Of a DNA stretch of 64,000 nt, positions 27,114-36,739 are shown one piece after another. The position numbers and the translations under genes were made by a program. The DNA is from Salinispora oceanensis (GTDB lineage Bacteria > Actinomycetota > Actinomycetes > Mycobacteriales > Micromonosporaceae), in the NCBI RefSeq assembly GCF_000383575.1, contig NZ_KB911579.1:437707-501706 (forward strand). The letters are read 5' to 3'. The notes under the pieces were generated by a model. That model was not told the origin of the DNA. It saw nothing but the letters and a program-made list of their open reading frames with translations, and searched no databases. Position 1 is the stretch's first letter; the number at the start of each line of letters is the position of its first letter.

Positions 27114-27599
27114 TCAGGGGGTTTCGGTTGGCTCAGGAGTCCCGGTCGAGGGGGCCGTGTTGCCGAGTGTCTCACTCGCGATACACCAGTCAGCCCCGTC
27201 CCGGGTGACGGTGAACAGCAGCGGGCGGACCAACGCCTCCGCACCGGAGGACACCGACACCGTCGCGCTGACCTCCTCGCCCCGCGGACCGGGCTCGACC
27301 TCGTTGATCTGTGCCTGCGACACCTCAAAGTGGTCGGCGAAATCCCCACTCGGTCCGGTGGCGACAGCGTCGAACGCCGGATGCATCACGGCGCAGAACT
27401 GACTACGCCCGGCAGCCACGTCCTTGGCCGCTACCGCATCGAGGTACGCCTGCACCCGCTCCCGCGCCTTGGTCGCGCTCTCCACCGCGGGCGCCTCCTC
27501 GGGGGACTCCGTCGGCTCGTCTGCGCTGCAACCGAGGAGGGTCACCAGCAAACTCCCGCCGAGCACGCCGAGCCCCATTCTCCGGTACGCCGTACGCAT
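27114..27599 (-). CDS. Secreted lipoprotein, function unknown
   Basis: A 161-residue protein with a basic N-terminus, a hydrophobic signal (MGLGVLGGSLLVTLLGC) and a lipobox LLGC, then an acidic linker. The mature domain (about residues 45-145) has the look of an NTF2-like or Mce-associated small alpha/beta fold with a conserved-looking Cys pair (QFCAVM and WCIAS). The ATG at 27599 has GGAGG four bases upstream; two further in-frame starts lie upstream. It is probably exported and lipid-anchored. No function is assigned. Confidence 0.75.
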   Translation of the reverse strand: MRTAYRRMGLGVLGGSLLVTLLGCSADEPTESPEEAPAVESATKARERVQAYLDAVAAKDVAAGRSQFCAVMHPAFDAVATGPSGDFADHFEVSQAQINEVEPGPRGEEVSATVSVSSGAEALVRPLLFTVTRDGADWCIASETLGNTAPSTGTPEPTETP

Positions 27600-27742
27600 G
27601 CCACCTCCGAACGCCATGGATTCCGACCGTCGACCGGCGAGTCTGTCACATCGGCCGGAGCGCCGGCCCAACCGACACGGGCGGGGAGGGAGCGTTCCGC
27701 GGCCCCTCCCCCGTCCGTGTCGATCGGGTGTCGGCCGCGGTG

Positions 27743-29380
<1,638 letters not shown>

Positions 29381-29969
29381 GCAACACTCCTCAAACAGTT
29401 AGGAAACTTTTTAATTGTTAATGAGACGTTACTCACAGGTTCGCAAATTCGTCAAGGCGTTCACACACATCAAAGGGAAGAGTCCGGATAACACCGACGA
29501 ACCGGCCATACTTCCTGTTGATCAAAATGCCGACACAATCACGGGGACATATACCATTGAATCGAGGTATATCGCCTGAAAACAGTTTCCCGCGCCCGGA
29601 ACGACCATCAGTGCGAATGGCTAACAGTCGCCGCCCCAGTGGCCGTCTGCGGAACGGCCCGAAGACACCCGACGCCGCCGGCATGCGCGCCCTCCGCCGC
29701 CGGCCGATTTCCAACAGTGGCGGCCGGCCCGGACCCACCTTTCCGCACCCACAGGAAGCCCTGCGCAGTACGCTGCGGTTTGGTTCGCAGTGGAGTGACT
29801 GGTAAAATCCGGCTATCTGAGTGACTATTCGCGATTGTCACGGTGGGTGGTCACGGCGGCACGCCGGAAGGCCGAGAACGCAGTTCTGGCCCATGCGCGA
29901 CAGCGCGACCAGCGGAACATTTTCGGGCTAGCCCACCGATCCGGCGACACGGGCCGAAAAGGACGGCGC
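29381..29969. other. Divergent intergenic region of chitinase and LacI regulator genes
   Basis: About 590 bases, more AT-rich than its surroundings near the chitinase start. It holds the imperfect inverted repeat at 29398-29416. A weak inverted repeat GTGAC-N11-GTCAC lies at 29821-29841, about 130 bases before the LacI start. Open frames here are short and lack ribosome sites. Confidence 0.6.
29398..29416. promoter_or_regulatory. Possible operator of the chitinase gene
   Basis: GTTAGGAAACTTTTTAATT is an imperfect palindrome resembling GTTAGGAAA-N-TTTCCTAAC, an element I associate from memory with secreted polysaccharide hydrolase genes of actinomycetes. The left half is perfect and the right half matches 6 of 9 bases. 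It lies 18 bases upstream of the chitinase start. Confidence 0.4.
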
Positions 29970-30986
29970 ATGCTGCATCACCCGGCCAAACTTCCCCCGC
30001 CTCGGCGGCCCACGATGGTGGATGTCGCACGACGTGCCGGTGTGAGTCTCAAGACCGTCTCCCGCGTGGTCAACAACGAGCCAGCCGTCGGTCCCGAACT
30101 TGCCGGACGAGTAATGACCGCCATCTCCGAGCTGGGCTTCCGGCGCAACGGCATCGCCCGAAATCTCCGATCCCGGCAGCTCAGCGCCACGATCGGCCTA
30201 CTCATCGAAGAAATCGCCAATCCGTTCTACGCGACGGTCGCGGGTGTCGCGGCGGAGGTCGCGGCGGCACACCAGACACTGCTGATCACCGCCTCTTCGG
30301 AGGAGGATCCGGACCGCGAACGCACGCTGTTGCTGGAGCTGGTCCAGCGCCGGGTGGACGGCCTACTCGTGGTTCCCGCTGGAACAGACCACTCCTTTCT
30401 TCGGCGGGAGGTGGAAATGGGCCTTCCGGCGGTGTTTATCGACCGACCGCCGGGGCAGCTCCTCGCCGATGTGGTGCTCCTGGACAACCAAGGCGGAAGT
30501 CGCGCCGGAATCCGCTCACTACTCGACGCGGGACACCGACGGATCGGCATATTGCTGGGTTCCTTGGACGTATACACAATGCGGGAGCGACTGGCCGGCG
30601 TACAGGCCGAGTTGTCGGGTTCCGGTATCCCGTACGACGAGGCGTTGGTGCGGAGTGGAATAGAGGGCCCCGAGCAGGCCAGCCGGGCGGTGGCAGACAT
30701 GTTCGGCCTCGCCGACCAACCCACCGCCTTCTTCTGCGCCAACAACCGACTGACCCTCGGCGCGCTTCAGGAGCTTCATGGCCGAGGTAGCGACGCGGCG
30801 TTGGTCGGTTTCGACGATTTTGAACTGTCCCATCTGATGCCCCGACCGTTGACCGTCATCGCCTACGACCAACGCGAACTGGCGCGGATCGCGACGGAAC
30901 AACTGTTTGAACGCATCGGTGGGGACCGGTCGTGGCCGTCAACCTCGGTCCTGCCGACGCAGTTGGTTCAACGGGGCCTGCGCTGA
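29970..30986 (+). CDS. LacI-family transcriptional regulator
   Basis: A 338-residue LacI/GalR protein. The helix-turn-helix MVDVARRAGVSLKTVSRVVN with hinge helix (GIARNLRSRQ) is followed by a periplasmic-binding-type sensor domain (SATIGLLIEEIANPFYATVA). The ATG at 29970 with AAAAGGA 6 bases upstream is chosen over the far upstream start at 29835. It is adjacent to and convergent with the mannoside operon, whose promoters carry LacI-type palindromes. It is therefore the likely regulator of that operon, though control of the chitinase gene is possible. Confidence 0.88.
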   Translation: MLHHPAKLPPPRRPTMVDVARRAGVSLKTVSRVVNNEPAVGPELAGRVMTAISELGFRRNGIARNLRSRQLSATIGLLIEEIANPFYATVAGVAAEVAAAHQTLLITASSEEDPDRERTLLLELVQRRVDGLLVVPAGTDHSFLRREVEMGLPAVFIDRPPGQLLADVVLLDNQGGSRAGIRSLLDAGHRRIGILLGSLDVYTMRERLAGVQAELSGSGIPYDEALVRSGIEGPEQASRAVADMFGLADQPTAFFCANNRLTLGALQELHGRGSDAALVGFDDFELSHLMPRPLTVIAYDQRELARIATEQLFERIGGDRSWPSTSVLPTQLVQRGLR

Positions 30987-31062
30987 CACCGCCCCACCCC
31001 GGGGCCCGCCGATCAGCACCCGGTGTCCGGCCGACGCTTCCGCGCCGGCCGGACCAAGATCG

Positions 31063-32025
31063 CTACGCTGACCCCGTGGGGAACGCCGCGACGGCATCGG
31101 CGAGCGTGGGTGGATCAGCCCCCCGCCGGCCACAGGTGAGCGCCGCGATGGTGCTGGCCTGATGCAGCCCCTGGCGCCACTGACTCGGGGTGACGGCAGC
31201 GAGACGGGCACCGGGCTGGTCACCGAGCGCACCGAAGTCCGCGAGGGCGGCGAGCAGGCCGCCGGTGAACGAATCGCCCGCACCGACGGTATCGACCACC
31301 TCGCCCCGCCGGGCTGGCTGTCGGTACATCGCCCCGTCCGGAGCCAGCAGACAGCTGCCGGCAGCGCCGCGCGTCACCACCGCGCAGGCCACCCCGGCAG
31401 CCCGCCACTCGGCCATGACCTGTTCAATGGTGCGGTCCGGGTAGAGCCAGTCAAGGTCCTCCTCGCTCGCCTTGACAAGGTGCGCGGAGCGCACCTGCCG
31501 CTCGACCCGGCGCTGCTCCCCAACGCGGTCGGGGACGATGGTGGGGCGCAGGTTGAGGTCGATCGACAGGGTGAGCGCCCCGCGGTCTCGTTCCCGGGCG
31601 AAGAGCTCTTCTACGACCGCCGCGCCCGGTGCCAGGGCGAGCGCCAGGGAGCCGGAGTGCAGAGCGGTCAGCCCGGTGTCGGCGAAGCTCGGTAGCTCGG
31701 CCGTGGTCCACTGCCAGTCGGCGGTCCCGGTCAGGTAGCACTGGTAGGTGGCCTGGCCGGAGTCGTCGAGCGTGGCGACCACCAGTGAGGTTGACTCACC
31801 CGCAGAAACCGCCCAGGTCAGGTCGACTCCGTTGGCGTGCAGGTGGCCCCGGATCCGCTGGCCGAAGCCGTCGCTGCCGAGCCGGGCGAGCAGCCGAACC
31901 GGCTGCTCGAGCCGGGCCAGGGTGAGTGCGACATTGGCGGGTGAACCGCCGGGCACGGCGCGGTAGCTACCGGCCGTGTCCTCCGCGACCAGGTCGATCA
32001 GCGCTTCGCCAACAACCGCGATCAC
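31063..32025 (-). CDS. PfkB-family carbohydrate kinase (probable fructokinase)
   Basis: A 320-residue ribokinase-family enzyme. The N-terminal VIAVVGEALIDLV and GGSPANVALTLARL, and the C-terminal VVDTVGAGDSFTGGLLAAL with the catalytic Asp, are clear. The GTG at 32025 is chosen because it forms GTGA with the stop of the preceding gene and has GGAGG upstream. Coupled to an AGE-family sugar isomerase and an ABC importer, it most likely phosphorylates fructose made from mannose. The overall frame is open to 32193. Confidence 0.87.
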   Translation of the reverse strand: MIAVVGEALIDLVAEDTAGSYRAVPGGSPANVALTLARLEQPVRLLARLGSDGFGQRIRGHLHANGVDLTWAVSAGESTSLVVATLDDSGQATYQCYLTGTADWQWTTAELPSFADTGLTALHSGSLALALAPGAAVVEELFARERDRGALTLSIDLNLRPTIVPDRVGEQRRVERQVRSAHLVKASEEDLDWLYPDRTIEQVMAEWRAAGVACAVVTRGAAGSCLLAPDGAMYRQPARRGEVVDTVGAGDSFTGGLLAALADFGALGDQPGARLAAVTPSQWRQGLHQASTIAALTCGRRGADPPTLADAVAAFPTGSA

Positions 32026-33299
32026 CGGCCTACCTCCGCCTGATTCGTTCCCACGGGGGCGTACAGACCCGCGAGGCTGGGCTTGATCGGTGACTGGGAC
32101 AGTAGGACGGCCTGGTACGCGTGGTAGACATCGGGGCGGCCCTGCCAGACCCGGTTCGCCGGCTGGTTCAGCTCGTCCAGCTCGTGGTGCCACTCTCCGG
32201 TCTTCGCATCAATGAGGTGGCGGAGAGCGTAGTCCCAGAAGATCTGGTACCAATGCTCGTAGTAGTGGTCACCGGTGCGCCGCCACAGCGTCGCTGCCGC
32301 CCCGATCGCCTCGGCCAGCACCCAGTGCATCCGGGATCTAACCACTGGCCGGTCCGACCAGTCGAGGGTGTAGACAAATCCGTCCGCCCCGTCAACCGAC
32401 CAGCCACGGGTGACCGCTGCGGTGAAGAGCGCACGCGCGTCATCGAGAAGCCATCGGGGCGGTGCTACGAGCGCGGTCTCCAGGTGCAGCAGCAGTCGTG
32501 CCCACTCCAGCCAGTGCCCCACCGTGGACCCGTACGGCCGGAAGGGGTCCGCGGGCTGGTCGAGGTTGTAGTCCAGCTGCACCTCCCAGTCGGCGGTGAA
32601 GTGCTCGGGCAGCCGCCAGTCGTGTCGGGCGGCCACGTCGTGCACCAGGTGCTCACAGATCGCCAGCGCGCGTTGCCCCCAGCGACGGTCCCCGGTGACC
32701 TCACCGACGGCCAGGAACGCCTCAACCATGTGCATGCTGCTGTTCGCACCACGGTAGGGCTCCAGCTCGGAGAAGTCCCGGCTCCACGACTCCCGGGTCC
32801 GACCGGCGGTCTCGTCCCAGAACCGGTCGCCTACCACCTCGATCGCCTCGGCCAGGAGTTGGTCGGCACCCGGCCGACCCGCGCGGGTCGCGCTACTCGC
32901 GGCCAGTAGGACAAAGGCGTGCTCGTACGCGGACTTCCGGTCAGTGACCGGTTCCCCACCCAGTTCCACGGCGCTGAACCAACCGCCGTGCCGCGCGTCC
33001 CGCAGGGTACTGCGCAGCATGGTGACGCCGTGGTCAACCGCGTCGGCGGTGTCGGGGATCTGTTGCAGATGCGCCAGGGCGAAGACGTGGGTCATTCGAC
33101 AGGCGATCCAGGTGTGCAGCGGCTGGCGTGGGTCGGGTTCGCCCCGCTCGCCCAACCACCAGAACCCGCCCTCGGGCCGAACCGAGGTGCGGGCGGCCCG
33201 CAGCAGCGCGTCGCGTTGGTTGGCGAGGAGCTGCTGATGGGCGGCGTCCGGATTCGGGCCGGTTCGCGTCGGCCGCCGGCCGGAGAGATGTTCGGTCAT
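32022..33299 (-). CDS. AGE-family sugar epimerase/isomerase (probable mannose isomerase)
   Basis: A 425-residue alpha/alpha-barrel protein of the N-acylglucosamine 2-epimerase superfamily (HTWIACRMTHVFALAHL near residue 62; RGANSSMHMVEAFLAVGE near residue 180, whose His and Glu are typical active-site residues; HYYEHWYQIFWDYALRHL). Members include D-mannose isomerase and YihS. Its partners, an ABC sugar importer, a PfkB kinase and a GH92 alpha-mannosidase, favour mannose to fructose conversion. One base separates it from the upstream permease gene. Confidence 0.85.
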   Translation of the reverse strand: MTEHLSGRRPTRTGPNPDAAHQQLLANQRDALLRAARTSVRPEGGFWWLGERGEPDPRQPLHTWIACRMTHVFALAHLQQIPDTADAVDHGVTMLRSTLRDARHGGWFSAVELGGEPVTDRKSAYEHAFVLLAASSATRAGRPGADQLLAEAIEVVGDRFWDETAGRTRESWSRDFSELEPYRGANSSMHMVEAFLAVGEVTGDRRWGQRALAICEHLVHDVAARHDWRLPEHFTADWEVQLDYNLDQPADPFRPYGSTVGHWLEWARLLLHLETALVAPPRWLLDDARALFTAAVTRGWSVDGADGFVYTLDWSDRPVVRSRMHWVLAEAIGAAATLWRRTGDHYYEHWYQIFWDYALRHLIDAKTGEWHHELDELNQPANRVWQGRPDVYHAYQAVLLSQSPIKPSLAGLYAPVGTNQAEVGR

Positions 33300-33300
33300 G

Positions 33301-34194
33301 TCAGCTCTTCACCGATCCCGCCATGAGGCCACCGATGAACCAGCGACCCAGAAATACGTAGACAACCAGCGTGGGCAGCGAGGTGATCAACGCCCCGGCC
33401 ATTGAGGCCGCGTAGTCGGGGGACTGAGCTCCCGCGAGCGCATTGAGCGCGATCGTGATCGGCCCATTACGGGTATTGGAAAGGAAGATCGCGAACAGGT
33501 AGTCGTTCCACGCAGAGGTGAACTGCCAGATCACGGCGACCACGAAGCCCGGAATCGACACCGGCAGGATGATCGACCGGAAGGTACGGATGAGGCCCGC
33601 ACCATCGACCCACGCGGCCTCGACCATCTCCACCGGCACCGTGGTGGCGTAGTAGTTACGGAAGATGAGCGTGCAGATCGGGATGCCGTAGACGCAGTGC
33701 ACGAAGATCAGCGTAGGAATACCCGGCGCGATACCGAGGGTGCTGACCACGTCCCGCAACGGAATCATCACCGCCTGGTAGGGGATGAACATCCCGAACA
33801 GGATCAGGGTGAACACGACATCCGCACCGGGAAACCGCCACCGGGACAGAACGAAACCATTCGCCGCGCCGAGCAGCGAGGAGATCAACGCGACCGGAAT
33901 GGCGAGCTGGAAGGTCCGCACAAACGACGGGCCGAGGGCCGTCCACGCTTTGGCCCACGATTCGGTGCTCCACTGCTCGGGCAGATTCCACTGCCCGTTC
34001 ACGCCGATGTCAGAGCCGGACTTGAAGCTGGTCACGACGAGGACGTACGCCGGCATCAGAACGATGAGCAGGAAGAGCAGCAGCAGGCAGTACCGGAAGG
34101 TACGCCCGATCACGCCAGTGGTGGGGCCGCGACGCTTTCGGGGCGGCGCCGCGACGGCCGGTGGGGGCGTCCGCCGAGTGGTCGTGGTGGTCAC
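33301..34194 (-). CDS. ABC sugar transporter permease, MalG type
   Basis: A 297-residue membrane protein with six membrane segments and the cytoplasmic EAA loop MVEAAWVDGAGLIRTFRSII, which contacts the ATPase. This is the second permease of a carbohydrate-uptake (CUT1) importer. Its start overlaps the first permease by 4 bases. No ATPase gene is in the locus, so a shared MsiK-type ATPase encoded elsewhere is expected. Confidence 0.92.
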   Translation of the reverse strand: MTTTTTRRTPPPAVAAPPRKRRGPTTGVIGRTFRYCLLLLFLLIVLMPAYVLVVTSFKSGSDIGVNGQWNLPEQWSTESWAKAWTALGPSFVRTFQLAIPVALISSLLGAANGFVLSRWRFPGADVVFTLILFGMFIPYQAVMIPLRDVVSTLGIAPGIPTLIFVHCVYGIPICTLIFRNYYATTVPVEMVEAAWVDGAGLIRTFRSIILPVSIPGFVVAVIWQFTSAWNDYLFAIFLSNTRNGPITIALNALAGAQSPDYAASMAGALITSLPTLVVYVFLGRWFIGGLMAGSVKS

Positions 34195-35087
34195 GAACGT
34201 CGCTCCGTTCTCATCGTCTGCACCAGGTAGGGCACGATGACCAGCGCGACCAGCAACAGCAAGATCACCGAGATCGCCGAGGCCTTGGCGTAGTCACTGG
34301 TCAGCAGGGTCTGCCAGACGTAGACGGCCGGTACCTCGGTCAGCCACTGGGCACCGGAGACAGACATGATCAGGTCGAACATCTTCATGGACATGTGCCC
34401 GACGATGATCAACGCGGAGAGCGCCACCGGAGTCAGCTGCGGAAAGAGGACCCGCCGGTAGAGCTGGAAGGTGCTGGCTCCATCGACCGCCGCCGCCTCG
34501 CGAAGCTCCGCCGGAATGCCGCGGAACCCAGCCAGGAACAGCGCCATGACATAGCCGGAGAGCTGCCAGATCGCCGGGACCGCCATGGCGACCATGCCCC
34601 ATTCCGGGTCGGTCCACCAAGGATTTTGCAGGAAGCCAAGATTCAGCTGTCCAAAGATCGCGTTCAGGCCACCAGCGTCGTCGCCCTGCCCGGAGTTCAT
34701 CAGCCATCGCCAGACCACACCGGAGGCGACGAACGAGACCGCCATGGGGAACAGGTAGACGGTCCGGAACAGCCCCTCGGCCCGGACCCCGCGCTCTAGG
34801 AGGAACGCCCAGAGCAGGCCCAGCAGCATCGTGCCGAGCAGGAAGACGACAGTAAAGATCAGCAGATTCCGCAGTGAGTGCAGGAACCGGCCGTTGATGT
34901 CGTTGGTGAACAGGTCGACATAGTTACTCAGGCCGACAAATCCGTCCGACTCGGCGGCGGTGTGCCGATCCGACATCGAGACCTTTATCGTCCAACCAAT
35001 GAGGCCGTAGACGAACACTCCAAGCAGGAGTAACGAGGGGGAAATCAGCAGAAGGCCGGGTCCCCATCGCCGGACGCGAGTAAGCAT
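34191..35087 (-). CDS. ABC sugar transporter permease, MalF type
   Basis: A 298-residue membrane protein with six membrane segments and an EAA loop ELREAAAVDGASTFQLYRRV. It is the first permease of the CUT1 importer and overlaps the second by ATGA. It is separated from the binding-protein gene by 104 bases containing a strong hairpin, which probably lowers permease output relative to the binding protein. Confidence 0.92.
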   Translation of the reverse strand: MLTRVRRWGPGLLLISPSLLLLGVFVYGLIGWTIKVSMSDRHTAAESDGFVGLSNYVDLFTNDINGRFLHSLRNLLIFTVVFLLGTMLLGLLWAFLLERGVRAEGLFRTVYLFPMAVSFVASGVVWRWLMNSGQGDDAGGLNAIFGQLNLGFLQNPWWTDPEWGMVAMAVPAIWQLSGYVMALFLAGFRGIPAELREAAAVDGASTFQLYRRVLFPQLTPVALSALIIVGHMSMKMFDLIMSVSGAQWLTEVPAVYVWQTLLTSDYAKASAISVILLLLVALVIVPYLVQTMRTERRS

Positions 35088-35131
35088 GGCAGATTCCTGG
35101 TGGTTTCGGGCGGACGGATGTCAACCGGGAC

Positions 35132-35176
35132 CGGTAACCGCACGACCGAGCGAGAGCGCCAGCCGTGCGGTTACCG
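35132..35176 (-). terminator. Intra-operon hairpin after the binding-protein gene
   Basis: Exact 13-bp arms CGGTAACCGCACG (35132-35144) and CGTGCGGTTACCG (35164-35176) with a 19-base loop. It lies between the binding-protein stop (35192) and the first permease start (35087). It is likely a transcript-stabilising or partially terminating structure. Confidence 0.7.
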
Positions 35177-35191
35177 AAACTGCGAGCCGTT

Positions 35192-36442
35192 CTAGTTCTT
35201 GCCGAGCGCGGCGGCAGCGGACATCGCCTTCTGCAGTCCCGCCAGGTCCTGGTCGCTGGAGAACTTGCCGATCGCGGAGTTCGCCGCCTCAACGGCGCCC
35301 TGCGAGCAGGCCGCACCGTGGGCGCAGGACGGGACCTGCGTGCCGGTCTTCCATGCCTGAATGGCCGACTGCTGGTAGGCGGGGTAGTCGGCCTCGGTGA
35401 CGTCGGTACGGGCGGGGATGGAGCCCTTCTTGATGTTGAACGACTGCTGCCCCTCAGCGCTGCCGACGGTCTTCAGCCAGCACTTGGTGCCCTCGGGGTT
35501 CTTGGCACCCTGCGGCAACACGAAGGAGTCGGCGAGCCACTGGAAGGTGTCCCCGTTGCCCGGGAACGCGATGTGGTCGAAGTCGGTGAAACCCTTGGTC
35601 TCGAAGTCGCTCGGCGCCCAGTCCCCCATCAGGAAGAAACCGGCCTTGCCGTCCATGAGGAGCTTGCCGGCGTCGGTCCAGTCGTAGGTGTCCCGGTCCG
35701 CGTTGGTGTAGCTGAGCAGCCGCTTGTAGTTCTCCAGGCCCTGGGTGACCTCGGGGCTGTTCCAGTCGGTCGCACCGGTCCAGAGGCCGGTGAAGCTCTC
35801 CGGGCCGAGGTCGCTGATCAGGACCGCCTCCAGCAGCATCAGCTGGGACCAGTCCTTGCCAATCGCGAGCGGCGCGTTGATGCCCGCGGTCTTGAGCGTG
35901 TCGAGCGCGGCGAAAAGGTCGGCCAGCGTCGTCGGCGCGGCCGTGACACCGGCATCGGCCAGGACCGACTTGTTCGTCCAGAGCACGTTTGACCGGTGGA
36001 TGTTCACCGGCACCGAGTAGACCTTGCCGTCCACGCTGAGGTTGTCGATCAGGCCCGGCGGCAGCGCCTCGGTGAGACCCCACTCCTCGTACAGGGCGCT
36101 GAGATCCTCGATCTGGCCGGCCGCAATGTAGTCCGACAGCTCGGCACCGGCGTGGGCCTGGAAGGTGTCCGGCGCGTCGCCCTGCTGGAGCCGGGAGGCC
36201 AGCACCTGCTTGGCGTTCGAACCGGCGCCGCCCGCCACCGCCCCATTCACGAACGAGTAGTCACACTGCTCGTCAAAGGCGGCGACCAGACCGTCGAGGC
36301 CTGCTTTCTCGCCCCCGTCGGCCCACCAGGTGAAGACCTCCACCTCCTGGTCGGCCCCGCTGTCGGCACCACCGCAAGCGGCGGGCGACAGCAACGCGAG
36401 CGCCCCGACCGCGGCGACGGCCGCCCTACGCATCCTGCCCAT
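35192..36442 (-). CDS. ABC transporter sugar-binding lipoprotein
   Basis: A 416-residue family 1 extracellular solute-binding protein. It has a basic N-terminus (MGRMRRAAVAAVG), a hydrophobic signal and a Cys at about residue 23 (SPAACGG) for lipid attachment, then a two-lobed sugar-binding fold (VFTWWADGGEKAGLDGLVAAF). The ATG at 36442 follows GGGAGGAAGC; an upstream ATG at 36466 lies within the operator. It delivers sugar, probably mannose or a mannoside, to the two permeases encoded downstream. It is the first gene of the five-gene operon. Confidence 0.9.
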   Translation of the reverse strand: MGRMRRAAVAAVGALALLSPAACGGADSGADQEVEVFTWWADGGEKAGLDGLVAAFDEQCDYSFVNGAVAGGAGSNAKQVLASRLQQGDAPDTFQAHAGAELSDYIAAGQIEDLSALYEEWGLTEALPPGLIDNLSVDGKVYSVPVNIHRSNVLWTNKSVLADAGVTAAPTTLADLFAALDTLKTAGINAPLAIGKDWSQLMLLEAVLISDLGPESFTGLWTGATDWNSPEVTQGLENYKRLLSYTNADRDTYDWTDAGKLLMDGKAGFFLMGDWAPSDFETKGFTDFDHIAFPGNGDTFQWLADSFVLPQGAKNPEGTKCWLKTVGSAEGQQSFNIKKGSIPARTDVTEADYPAYQQSAIQAWKTGTQVPSCAHGAACSQGAVEAANSAIGKFSSDQDLAGLQKAMSAAAALGKN

Positions 36443-36460
36443 GCTTCCTCCCGCTAGGGA

Positions 36461-36476
36461 TGACATCGTTGTCTGA
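36461..36476. promoter_or_regulatory. LacI-type operator of the importer operon
   Basis: TGACATCGTTGTCT (36461-36474) is a near-palindrome almost identical to the site at 36656. It is located a few bases downstream of the putative -10 of the leftward promoter, the classic blocking position for a LacI repressor. Confidence 0.65.
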
Positions 36477-36484
36477 GAGCCACC

Positions 36485-36513
36485 ACACTTTCGCTGCGCC
36501 TAGTTTTCGTCAA
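36485..36513 (-). promoter_or_regulatory. Putative promoter of the importer operon
   Basis: Reading leftward, TTGACG (36513-36508) and AAGTGT (36490-36485) are separated by 17 bases. The -35 is good and the -10 weak. The predicted start region carries the operator at 36461-36476. Confidence 0.45.
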
Positions 36514-36655
36514 CATCAACCCAGCTACGAAAAAGTAACGATGACATCACGAGACGACCCACCAAAAACCACTTAACTCTCCTATTGCAGCCACTCTGAC
36601 CCGGCGATCATGAATTACGCCACCGGAGGCTCACCCGAAACGATCATCAACCTAT

Positions 36656-36669
36656 TGACAACGTTGTCT
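36656..36669. promoter_or_regulatory. LacI-type operator of the GH92 gene
   Basis: TGACAACGTTGTCT contains the exact 12-base palindrome GACAACGTTGTC (36657-36668). It overlaps a TTGACA (36655-36660) that could be the -35 element of the rightward promoter. It lies 70 bases upstream of the GH92 start. Confidence 0.7.
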
Positions 36670-36739
36670 CCTGCCGACACGCTTTCTCCGACCCTCAAGC
36701 GTGACCCCCCGCACGCTTGACGACCCCCTGGAGGATCAC

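Noticed and set aside
29821..29841. GTGAC-N11-GTCAC as autoregulatory operator of the LacI gene
   Set aside because: Outer arms match, but the inner bases do not, and it does not resemble the two better palindromes at 36461 and 36656.
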